Below, piece after piece: positions 53,903 through 63,323 of a DNA stretch of 64,000 nt (its first letter is position 1; each line of letters opens with the position of its first letter). The stretch lies in contig OZ038422.1 in the NCBI GenBank assembly GCA_964036155.1, positions 26,497,201-26,561,200 on the forward strand. Direction: 5' to 3'. Below the pieces are notes generated by a model. The model was given only the letters and a program-made list of their open reading frames with translations. It did no database searches and was not told the DNA's origin. The position numbers and the translations under genes are program-made. Source of the DNA: Diploscapter coronatus. Lineage: Eukaryota > Nematoda > Chromadorea > Rhabditida > Rhabditidae.

Positions 53903-55195
53903 ATGAGATCTTTCATCGTTACATCTTTATTGGCCTTTGTCTATGCTAATTGCAAGGAGCGCCACACGAAAGTCGGATATTCTGGTCCACAAGGCGATGA
54001 ACACGGTCACACGCCGGTATAAAATTATTTACAGCGACTTTAGCCAGCAGTACGCTTAAATTCAGAGCCAAATTCCCTCCCCTCAACATTCAGGGACAGC
54101 TATGGTAGTAGCTGGAGCTCAAAATAATCAGAATCATCAAAATTCGAATAATGAACATGGAAGCCAAAATCAGCAGAGTAATAATGGGAAATTTGATGAG
54201 AATAGTTCGGAGGTAAGAAAATATGAAATATATGAAATCTTTCTTATGGAATAGAGATATATGAGATCCCTTTCTATATAAAGATGGATATGTGAAATCC
54301 CTATACCTTTATTTTAGGCCCATCTTGAATCCTGCTTCGCTAGACTTCGCTTGGCGGCAGCTTTTGATAATTCAATAGCTCAGACCATCAACAAGTACAT
54401 TTCCTCATCGAGAATCGATATGTTGAAGGGCGTCGTTGAAGAAAAGGTACTGTATTATTCTTTTTGATTTTATCTAATTTTCAAATTCAGACTCAGTCAA
54501 TTTGTAACCAAATGGAGCAAATAGCGGTGTTGCAGTATTTTAATAAACATCACGACGCTATCGCTGAGGCGAATAAGGGTATACCTTTAAATCTTTTGTT
54601 GATTCAAATTATTTTATTATTTCAGCGGCAATCGATTTAACCGATCCCGAAAAAGACCGTTTGAATACGCTCCAGAATTTCAACGACACTCTAGGAGAGC
54701 AGATTTTCTACCAGATGAAATTCATGGCTCTACCGTTGGGAAGTCAGCAACAAATTCAGGTGCCGAATTCATAAGCAACTTAATGACTTTGTTAATCTTA
54801 ACTCTGGGTTAAAATTCTAAAAATTATTAGCATTTCGAACTCAAAAACAGTTAATTCGAAGTTCGAAGCAGCTCTTAATTTGAATTCAGAGAGCCCTAAC
54901 TGATATCACGAAGACTTTATCCTCCCCTGAGCCTCAATCTGAGTTAAGTAGAGCTATGGGAGCTTTCACGAAAGAGGATATTGAAGAGTTAAAGGTTGGT
55001 TTTAAAATTAGATTTTTGAAGTACTTTAATTTTTAGAAAGAAGACATTTCTGACATTCCTGAAGAGGTGGTAGAAAGATTGAAAGAATGCGGTATCACAA
55101 ACCAGGCCACCGCTCAAGATACCATAAAACTCGTTCAGGGATTAGTTACCAGGGCCCAAAAGCACAATCAATTTAAGCCCAATACTGTCGATTAG
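53903..55195 (+). CDS. Secreted, mostly helical protein with Q/N-rich N-terminus
   Basis: Function unknown. ATG at 53903 lies directly behind CCCAG. MRSFIVTSLLAFVYANC is a signal peptide with no later membrane segment. The next part is polar and His/Gln/Asn-rich (NNQNHQNSNNEHGSQNQQSN). From about residue 90 the sequence is amphipathic-helical with few Gly/Pro: AHLESCFARLRLAAAFDNSI, then TQSICNQMEQIAVLQYFNKH, DLTDPEKDRLNTLQNF and EDIEELKKEDISDIPEEVVE, ending FKPNTVD. Only two cysteines lie in the helical part. Seven exons join with canonical signals. The intron 54213-54317 consists of three diverged ATATATGAAATC units. It looks like a nematode-specific secreted helical protein; I cannot assign a family. 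Confidence 0.8.
54213..54317. repeat. Intron built of about 30-base ATATATGAAATC units
   Basis: Three consecutive units (ATATATGAAATCTTTCTTAT, ATATATGAGATCCCTTTCTA, GGATATGTGAAATCCCTATA) fill the intron, diverged from each other. They are part of a motif family present in many introns of the window. Confidence 0.7.
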
Positions 55196-55691
55196 TTCAG
55201 TTTTACAATTATTACCTTTCTGTCAAGTTCACCAGTTATCAATAGACAAAGCTGTAAAAGAGGCCTTTTTCAAACTGATCCCTTTAGAACTTTGCTTGTT
55301 AATGAGCGGGTGGAGCTTTACAAAAAAAACATATTCTTTTCATTTTTTGAAAGTTTATATGAGTTTAAAGCGCTTTCAACCAATAAATAGATCTTTTAGA
55401 AAAATTGTAAAAAAAAAATAATAAATAGCCTTGCTGGTTCGCAAAGGAAAAGTGAATTCGATATTGAGACGGGCAATTTGGAGAATTCGAGAAAAACGAA
55501 ATAGCACAGGACGGACTAATGAAAAATTCTTCTTGGTATTTTCTTTTCAAACGCTATTTCATCGTCTTGCAATTCTCCAGGCTGCCATTGAGATATTTGA
55601 ATTTACAAAGGATTGCAGTAGCTAATGATGAGTGTACGATTTTAGCATGACGGCTCTCAGAGTTATAGGTTATGTTTCTGATGCTCCCGGC
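55196..55691. other. Convergent spacer
   Basis: Between the stops of the secreted helical gene (+) and ARPC3 (-). AATAAA at about 55381 is a plausible poly(A) signal for the + gene. No gene is seen. Confidence 0.5.
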
Positions 55692-56896
55692 TCAGAGGGT
55701 AACGCCCTGACTCACGAGTCCTTTGTCGAGGAAGCGCTTGCGAGCGAAGCACAGCCACCACTGAAAGAAGTTTAAAGTAAGGACCTTTCAAATTTTATTT
55801 TGAGTTCGAATTAATTCTACTCTTTTCCTTAAGTTTGGCTGTTATATATTAGTAATTTATCTAATATTTTAAGTTTTGCAAAAAAGAAGTAGAATTTTAC
55901 AAATTTGAAAAAAAAAACAAACCTTGGTAGCCTTTTCCTGCGGATTGGGGAACGCGAGTTCGCACAGTCGCTGGCCGATTTCCTGTCGCAGCTGTAGCAG
56001 GTAGGCGCGCATCGTTTCCTCCTCCTGTTTGTTGGCCGGGGCCTGAAAAGTGGGCAGATTGCCTTGAAAAGAAGAAACAAGCCTCCTATTCCCTACCTTG
56101 TACATGCTGTTCAGCGGAAATTCGACCTCGCCCGGAATGGGCAGCTTGTGGTTGAGCGCCAACGCGGCGAGATCCTTCTGACCGCTTAGTTTGTTCGGAC
56201 TCTGAAGATTAATTCTTTTTTTTTTCCGACAATGCAAATTTTTCAGGATTCTCTTATTTTTATCTTAATTTAATTTTAAAAATCTACCCTCTGAAGTTTC
56301 CTGAGACACTCGGTGATGTAAAACGTCAGGTAGATGAGCGTTCTGAATTTGAATTGTCAATTTTTGGAGTTCAGATAAAATGTTTAAATTCCTTCGAAGT
56401 TAGATATCAAACTTTGTAATTGTTTTTAAAGTCTAATTTCAATTTTCGGAATTGTGCTTGAGTTAGATTTTACAAAATTTTAAGCTAGTTTTGAAATTTT
56501 ATAAATTTCGTTGGAGTTATTTTTATTTTTAGTGTCAAAATTAAAATTTTTTGAACAAAATCTTTTTAAAATTTTCAACCTGTCCGCGGGGCTCTTGATC
56601 TCGAACTCCCTGAAGTAGATGTTGGGCTTGAAGAACATCAGCGCCTCGTCGATTATGTCCTCTTCGCCGGTTCCTGCAAATTATACATATTTTAAATAGT
56701 CTTTTTCTAAAAGAAATAGCCTTTTCACAAGTTCAACCTTTTCAAAAATTGTTCTTTTCTGAGAATTTTTCATTTTTTTTTTATAATTTATTTTAATTTT
56801 CTTACTCGGCGCCGGTCCTTTGAAGTCGGTCTTGAGCGGCAGCATGCCCATGTTACCAACCAACAGATCCGCCTTAAAATTCGAGTGGTACGCCAT
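55692..56896 (-). CDS. arx-5: Arp2/3 complex subunit 3 (ARPC3, p21-Arc)
   Basis: Subunit of the seven-protein Arp2/3 complex that nucleates branched actin filaments in the cytosol. The family is unmistakable: MAYHSNFKADLLVGNMGMLP and LKTDFKGPAPS, then EEDIIDEALMFFKPNIYFRE, TLIYLTFYITECLRKLQR, LPIPGEVEFPLNSMYKAPAN, MRAYLLQLRQEIGQRLCE, and the C-terminal KWWLCFARKRFLDKGLVSQG. Length (about 175 aa) matches the family. Six exons with canonical introns; the start ATG at 56896 follows TTTTCAG directly, so it is probably trans-spliced. The PH-domain gene ends 150 bp upstream on the same strand. The symbol follows the C. elegans orthologue. Confidence 0.96.
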
Positions 56897-57046
56897 CTGA
56901 AAATCAACTATTTTTTGCTGAAAAATCAATGAAAAATCGATATCCAACCGATGAAAGCGGTGTAAGATAAGCGCATTTCTATAAAGAATACCAAAATGAT
57001 TTATTCAAACCCGTAAAATCTAGTGAAAACTACAGTCATCTGAATT
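56897..57046 (-). promoter_or_regulatory. Possible operon spacer with trans-splice acceptor
   Basis: Only 150 bases separate the stop of the PH-domain gene from the ATG of ARPC3. On the minus strand it contains AATAAA (about 57004-56999) followed by a pyrimidine-rich TTTTCAG acceptor immediately before the ATG. That is the usual layout of a nematode operon spacer; the use of SL2-type trans-splicing is inferred. Confidence 0.5.
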
Positions 57047-57616
57047 TTATGGAGATGCCCGTTTCTCGTCCCGATTCTTCTGGACCCGATCTATTTGTTC
57101 GGAAAACGATTGCTTGGATAGGTCGATATATTCAATAGGGGATATGGTCAAATTTGAAACCCATCGCTCGAGGGACTTGAAATCTGGGGCGGCAAAAACG
57201 AAGCTTCTGCCAGTCCTTAAAAATCGACAGATCAATAAATGAGGTCATAGAAACTAGCATACGTTTTAAACTTGATCTCAAAAGTCATCTCCTTTCCGAG
57301 CTTGTTCTCATCGCAAAGTTCGATGAAACAATCCTCTAAATTTGCAAATTCAAAGAAGTTTGAAAATTTACGAAATACCAATAATCAAAAGAAGAAATGG
57401 GGGCTCCTTATCGCTCTCTTTATTGTAGACGAACAGAATATTCGCCTTTAAAACTCCATAAGCCGGTCTCCAAACAAAATCCTTAAATGTTGAAATTGGA
57501 TTTCAAAAATCCCTGAAGATTCAAATTACCTGTTGCAACTGAAGAGGGCCGGCGAATTTTCTTTCGTAAGTCACATCAGAGGCCAATTTAAACAAGGACT
57601 TAGCGTTGGCCAACAT
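57047..57616 (-). CDS. PH-domain protein, PHETA/sesquipedalian-like
   Basis: A short protein that is almost entirely one pleckstrin-homology domain. MLANAKSLFKLASDVTYERK opens it, then the PH core: FVWRPAYGVLKANILFVYNK, PPFLLLIIEDCFIEL, MTFEIKFKTTGRSFVFAAPD, and the terminal helix with the invariant Trp (FKSLERWVSNLTISP). The residues after it are charged (SEQIDRVQKNRDEKRASP). The combination of a WRPAYGVLKxNILFVY strand with little else resembles PHETA1/2 (sesquipedalian), endosome-to-Golgi recycling adaptors that bind OCRL, but the protein is shorter and an F&H OCRL-binding motif is not evident. Four exons with canonical introns. Directly upstream of ARPC3 on the same strand. Confidence 0.8.
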
Positions 57617-57940
57617 AATTTAATTTCTGAAAGACGAAAAAATCAATATTGATCAAGAACATTGATTTTCTTGAACCTGCGCAATCGAAAATGGAGCTGA
57701 TAATTAAGTCAATTAACTCGGAATAAGTAAGTCATAATTAGGGCAATTAGCACGCGGCAATTAGACAAAGAGATAATTGGGATAATTACCGAAAAAAGGC
57801 GAAAATAAAAGGCGTGAGTCAATATTTGTTAGTCAGAATGGAAATGCAATGGCGGGGCGCGGTTACTATTGGTGCATTCAAAGAGTGAAGAAAATGAGCT
57901 AAAATGAACGAATCATTACCGTTTTCGACGATTCCAAGCG
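57617..57940. promoter_or_regulatory. Bidirectional promoter region
   Basis: 324 bases between divergent starts (PH-domain gene on -, zinc-finger gene on +). It holds a run of (C/T)AATTA boxes at 57700-57790 and a GC-rich patch (GGCGGGGCGCGG) at about 57851. Promoter function is inferred from position. Confidence 0.5.
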
Positions 57941-58802
57941 ATGACGGAGCGCCGCTATCGTTGGATTGAGAGGAGGTAAGTTTATTCTTCAAAAAATCTT
58001 CTTTTTTTAGATTTCTCGATAAAATATTGAAAAGGCTACAAGTAAAATTTAACGAACTGTCAAAATTAAAAATTCTCTAGCAAATTAAATCCGAAATTTG
58101 TATTTTTTTAAAAGATTGCCGGCCTACGAACTGCGTCGTCCGCCTCCGTGTCGCCCCATCGAAAGCGATCATCAATTTCCGTGCGACCAATGCCGTTGCG
58201 TGTACAGGAAGAAGCGAGTATGGCAATCAAAATAAAATGGCTATCTGCTAAAAATTCAAAACCAATCATATTTCAGCTTCTGGCTCATCACCAACTCAAG
58301 GAGCACGGCTTCAATGTGCGATGCGAATACTGTGACAAGGTAATGATGACGTCATTTGTGGTCGTATTAAAACCCTCGTAACCCTCGACCTCTGACACTC
58401 GAAAGTCGAGAGGGTTTAATACAACGACTGAAACTGATATCAGGCTCAGAATCCAGCGACGTCATTTCAGCGCTATGCCAAGTTCGCCAGACTGCTTGCC
58501 CATCAGATCCACCGCCACAACGACAAACAGGTCATCTGTCCGTTCTGCAAAGTAAACGCTAATTGACGTCATCAGAAAATATGATGTTATCTAAGATTCT
58601 GGATTTCAGATCACGTGGGGCAACCTGAAGGACGGCGACAAGACGAACTGGCGCAAAATGGCGACGCACGTCTATGGCGTAAGAAAACATTGATTTTTCT
58701 CGGACAATTATCGATTTTCAGGAACTCTACTACGAGAAGATAATGACGATGGGGAGTGTGGAGCCGAAAAAATCGCGAACTCTCAAAGATCTCCCAAATT
58801 AA
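57941..58802 (+). CDS. Small C2H2 zinc-finger protein
   Basis: Probable nuclear nucleic-acid-binding protein of about 150 aa. After MTERRYRWIERRLPAYELRR the sequence has two clear C2H2 fingers, FPCDQCRCVYRKKRLLAHHQ with LKEH and CEYCDKRYAKFARLLAHQIH with RH, and a third, degenerate one starting CPFCKITW (with THVYG in the His half). The C-terminus is basic (EPKKSRTLKDLPN). Exons join with canonical introns. Fingers 1 and 2 are split by introns, so the finger pattern confirms the junctions. ATG 57941 is chosen because an in-frame stop lies upstream. Its stop is 41 bases from the end of the convergent fukutin-like gene. No orthologue is assigned. Confidence 0.82.
58361..58428. repeat. Large hairpin in zinc-finger gene intron
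   Basis: GTCGTATTAAAACCCT (58361 on) pairs with AGGGTTTAATACAACGAC (ending 58428), and the inner CTCGAC pairs with GTCGAG. The intron also has GACGTCAT near both ends. Confidence 0.75.
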
Positions 58803-58842
58803 AATTTTCTGCCTGTTGTTGTATATTTCGTGTGAAAACAAA

Positions 58843-60316
58843 TCAGTTTTTATTATTGACGTATAAAATCTGTTTCAGCATTTCTTTGGGCCAGTGCCCG
58901 TTGGGTTTCACGTTTTTATGAGATCGGTTCCAAACGAACTTCTTTGTCGGGTAGTCCTCGTACCATTTTGGGCCATATTCGACCTAAAGTCCCAAAAAAA
59001 TTTTTTATATCACTTTAACCTGACCTCCAGCATTCTGGTGGGATTACAAGTGACCCAGAATATGTGGCCCTTCAAATCAGCAGCACAATAAGGGTCGTAT
59101 CTAAAATAACAGCGCTACCATTTTGTGATGCCAAAAATGGTAAGCGGTAACCTTGGGTAGTCGTATCGATACTTATCGCCCCGATTACCCATTCCTCCGA
59201 CCCAAGAACTATCGGTTTTCTCATCGTAATACATGAAGAAGATGTCGATGTAGAGATGGGGGTAGCGTTTTGGGACTACGGTGAATTCATAGGAGTCATT
59301 CTCCTGAAAAATCCAATTTTCAAGGAATAAAATATGGTTTACCATTCCCAACTTCCGGTTCAATTTAAAGTCGCTATCATTCTTTTGGAGGTAATCCAGG
59401 AAATCTTTATTATAGTCTGATATGAAGATCCCGGTATCAATATCGCCAGTATGAGGTATGATACCACACTCACGATACCACCCTGACTACCACTTTTGGT
59501 AATTATTGGTATCAAAATGGTAACATACCCAATAAAGTGCCACCGACTAAGAATGAGAACATTCCGTGTGAGATTAGGAGATCTCTAAGTCTAGCCAACT
59601 CGATGGTAGCGTATATTGGGTGGATGTACTGAACTTTTGATGAAGATCAGCTTGTTTATGCTTCCAAATGGTTCAAACCTGCTTTTGAGATGGACCCCTT
59701 TCGATATAGAGTCCTAAGCAGTCGATAAATTGACCTCTTCCGTAAAATTCTTCGAATAAATCGGTATGAGAAGGCAATAACCATTTACCACGACGATAGA
59801 AATTAAATCTTAATTTTAATCTAAAATTTAAAAATAATTCAGATTACTTTGGAGTTATTCTCGTGACATTGTCATAGAATTTATAGTAGTCGGTTCCTGT
59901 GACGTTTTCCCAATAAATAATCTCGAATTTTTCCGATTCCCAGGCTAATGCCCTATTTAAATTGGCAGATACTGCTACCTGAAAAATGATTTTCTTCAAA
60001 TAAATATGGTTTAAAATACCTTGATCTTCCTATTCTTGGCTACCTCGTTACATAGTGATTCAGGAATAGCGTTTAAAAATTCGATATCCAAAATTAAAGC
60101 ATCGATTTCAGGGGCGTTTTCTATTAGCCATGAAGTACAGTAGAGATCATCTTTATTTTCGTCTTTTATCTTCTCAGAAATTTTAATTTTAAAAGTTGGT
60201 AGAATTTTGAGTAGATCTCGATGAGAGTTGGGATTTTTGTAGTTAATGTATAGAATTGTTAAAGTGAATATAACCAGGATGATGAATAGATTCCTATGAT
60301 GATGGCGCAAAATCAT
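58843..60316 (-). CDS. Fukutin/LicD-like transferase, type II Golgi membrane protein
   Basis: Nematode member of the fukutin/LicD superfamily, which transfers phosphate-linked sugars or phosphocholine; the substrate here is unknown. ATG at 60316: MILRHHHRNLFIILVIFTLT gives a short cytosolic tail and a signal anchor. The stem and N-terminal region include SANLNRALAWESEKFEII. The catalytic part starts YIHPIYATIELARLRDLLIS, then MFSFLVGGTLLGWYRECGII and PHTGDIDTGIF, with the DxD metal site. Next come HLYIDIFFMYYDEK and the C-terminal signature VEYGPKWYEDYPTKKFVWNR with SHKNVKPNGHWPKEM. About eight exons; the critical GTLLG/WYREC junction is across a 45-base intron that is nearly all hairpin. Convergent with the zinc-finger gene. 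Family assignment is firm, enzymatic role inferred. Confidence 0.88.
59116..59142. repeat. Palindromic hairpin in fukutin-like intron
   Basis: TACCATTTTG and CAAAAATGGTA form inverted arms around a loop of a few bases. The arm ACCATTTTG recurs in the next hairpin intron of the same gene (59489-59521). Confidence 0.7.
59489..59521. repeat. Mini-intron that is nearly all hairpin
   Basis: ACCACTTTTGGTA (59489 on) pairs with TATCAAAATGGT (ending 59521) around ATTATTGG. It occupies most of the 45-base intron between GTLLG and WYREC in the fukutin-like gene. Confidence 0.7.
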
Positions 60317-61075
60317 AGCAGTGAAAATCAAGCTTTTCTTTCAAGACCAGACAGGATGTTTTTAATCTCGACACTCAAGAACTTGACAAGTCATGGTTGC
60401 TTAGAATAACAAATAGTTAGGGAAATAGTGTTTCTTCAACGAATAAAATTATATCTTTTCAGATCAATACTTAGCGAAATTTCAGTTTGAATTAAGTCTG
60501 GTCAAAGGCCGCAGAAAATCTGTTTTACGTGAAAAGCCTTTCGTGCATTGTTTATTTATACAAATGAGAGTGCAAGGAGAAAGAGGTCATAAATTTCAAT
60601 AAACTACAGAAAAAAGATGGGAATTTATTTTTCAAATTTTCACATATCTAAGCTTTAAAAATGTGTATTTTTATTATGAAGGATTGATAATCAAGAAATT
60701 TTATCCTAAAATTCAATATCTTAGAAAAGCTCATATAAGTTTCAAAAATACGCGAAAAATCGTGAAAATCTCAGGCGAGCTTCAAAAAATCGATATTTGA
60801 AACTCTCGAAAGATCTTCAGACTCTCTGTGGTGATAATGTGTTTTAAGCCCATCAAATGGAGCAATCAAAATCACTCACCTGGATTCTCATTGCTTCGAG
60901 GATAAAATAAACGAGCAATGGCAAACTTCCTCTTCTCATTTCAGATTTCAGCCAGGTTTACAACATCAAACGAAATTTCGTTCTTCCCTTGGAGCAGACA
61001 ACTTTTTTCTGGCCTATTGTTTTGTTACTAGAACTCAAATATATCTCAAAAATCTTAGGATTTATTCATTTTCAG
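60317..61075. other. Divergent intergenic region
   Basis: Upstream of the fukutin-like gene (-) and the collagen gene (+). AT-rich; no exon seen. The sequence TTTTCAG immediately before the collagen ATG is a probable trans-splice acceptor. Confidence 0.5.
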
Positions 61076-63323
61076 ATGTGGTTCGTAATAATCTTAGTAT
61101 TTCTGATATTATCTCAACCCATTCATGCAGCATTTGATACCGCTGCAGTTATTGCGATCCAGAATGAAATCAACAAACACTCGGCCGACATCGAGATGAT
61201 TTTGGACGTAAATTAAGGACTTCCATGATTTTTCAACTTATTTTTAATTTAGCACGTGAAGAATCTCAACGCCAGGGTCAGTGAATTGGGAAAACCAGGG
61301 TATATTTGCAAAATATTTTTAAATTGAATCAAACATCTGAACTTTCAGACCCCCAGGCATGAACGGAAGGTGGGTGATAAAAAGCTGATATCCATCATTA
61401 TAATTTTAAATTAAAACTTATTCTTTCAGCCCAGGATTTCCCGGATCCAAAGATAAGCTAATTTTATTTTAAATATAAAAAAAAACTTTAATTATATCAA
61501 ATTTTTAGGCCAGAAAGGAGACACCGGGTTGGATGGTATGATATAAACTTAAAAGTCAAAAGTTTCGATTTTTTAATTTAGGCATACCCGGTAAGGATGG
61601 CATGCAAGGCATCCCCGGCATCAAAGGGGATCAAGATAAGATTTAAGTTATTAAGCCTTAAATATGGTACTATTTTAAGTCCAATTGGTCCCACCGGAAT
61701 GAAGGCGAGCTTCGAAATTTCAAATTTAAAAAGGTTTGAATTTGAAACTGAGAAGCTAAATTTAGGGCGATAAAGGAGCTATGGTATGCTATTTTAAAAT
61801 TATTTTTAGTCGAAATTATAAAATTAAGGGATTCCCAGGCCAGAAGGGTGAACCAGGTTTGTTATAATCTAGGATTCAAATTTCAAATCATTCATTTCAT
61901 GCGCCGACGGGCTGCCTGGGTTGAAGGTGTGAATATCTAAAATAATCTCTAAACCTGCTTTTTATTTAGGGCGACGTTGGCATTCCGGGAAAAATCGGAG
62001 AGCCTGGTTTGTCGAAATTTTAATTTAAGAATAATAGAATTCAATTTTAGGCGCTACTGGATTACCTGGGTTTAGTTTATCTAGATCTAACTTATTGAAT
62101 CTCAAATTCAGATCTAAAGGCGAAAAGGGTGGTGAGGGCCTACCAGGAGGTAAGTGAAAGCAAAATCTAGAAATCTAAATTGCTATTTTAGTAAACGGAC
62201 AACCAGGTTAAGATATCTTGAAATTATGCACCTAAAATCAATTTATTCATGGATTCGAATCTAATACAATTATTCTATAGGTCCCCCAGGATGGTAAATT
62301 CTATTTAAATTTAAACTTTCTGAATTTAACAATTTAAGGCCCGGTGGCAAGGGAGAGGACGGACTGCCAGGAAGAGTGAGTTTTCTTTTTCAATCTCAGA
62401 AAACAAACCTATAGATTTTAGCCCGGTCAGTTATTCAAAAATTTGTACTTCTAATATGATTAAATTTCATGATCCCCCGGTTTTCCCGGAAAGAAGGTTT
62501 GATATTTTAAATTTGAAAATAAGTCTTTTCCTCTTCTAAATCTAAGGGCGAACCAGGTGTCAGTGGAATTCCGGGCGTGGCAGGTATGATTAAATGACTT
62601 ATTAGTTTAGTTTAAAAAATAATAATCCTAGGAGTTATGGGTGAAAGAGGAATGCCAGGGTAAGCTGGTGTTCGCGAATTTTTCCAATTTTTAAATTCAG
62701 AGCACCCGGCCCTCAAGGCATGATTGGTCCTATTGGGGTGAGTTCATAAAACCGTTGTCTAAAAATTCGAATTTTAGCCCCCCGGCCAAATCGGTTTGTC
62801 AGGCTCGAAAGGAGAGGTATTTTAATTTATTATTTCTAAATTTAATTTAATTAAATTATTTCAGCAAGGTCCCCCAGGATTTCCAGGTTTTTTTCTCAAT
62901 TATTATTTTTTTAAACTTATTATTCATGTTTAATTCTAGGAAACAAAGGAGAGACTGATAAGTTTATTCTATTTACTTTTGTAATGATTATTTATTTTTA
63001 CGAAAAGACGGACTACCTGGTATGCGTTATTATTTGGAAAATTTAAAGGCTCAAAAAAATGCTAAAAAAAAAGTAAATAGGTCTACCCGGTTGGCTGGTG
63101 AACGATAAGGGATATTGTATTTTGGCTCTGGGTAATTGCCCTCCAGCTTTCACTCAGATAGGAGCGTATCAGGTAAATTTAAAATTAAATACTAATTTTA
63201 AGTTTTAAATTCCAGACCCACGTCGATAATTATCGATTCGGCGACTATAGTCTAACAAAAACTGCAGGAATCGGTGGAAATGAAGAGCAATTTGCCCTTA
63301 AAGTTCACGCCTGTTGTCGATAA
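61076..63323 (+). CDS. Short collagen made of about 27 micro-exons
   Basis: Secreted extracellular-matrix collagen of about 327 aa. ATG 61076: MWFVIILVFLILSQPIHA is the signal peptide. A short helical N-terminal region follows (IQNEINKHSADIEMILDHVK), then about 69 Gly-X-Y triplets from GKPGPPGMNG to GLPGLPGW. The C-terminal non-collagen domain has NDKGYCILALGNCPP and ends HACCR. Most exons are 12-39 bases: 61349-61369, 61430-61452, 61509-61535, 61766-61783, 62192-62206, 62281-62293, 63008-63019 and others. Introns are about 28-76 bases. The triplet pattern fixes each junction. Some junctions then lack GT or AG: donors ATAAG at 61453, 61636 and 62958, GC at 61705; acceptors ending AT (61900), AA (61678) and around 62475. 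The last exons (63081-63172, 63216-63323) are normal. It differs from standard cuticle collagens in its tail. No orthologue assigned. Confidence 0.82.

Noticed and set aside
55648..55773. A 41-codon + strand open frame starting MTALRVIGYVSDAPGSE
   Set aside because: It lies exactly antisense to the last exon of ARPC3, whose conserved C-terminus explains the open frame and base composition.
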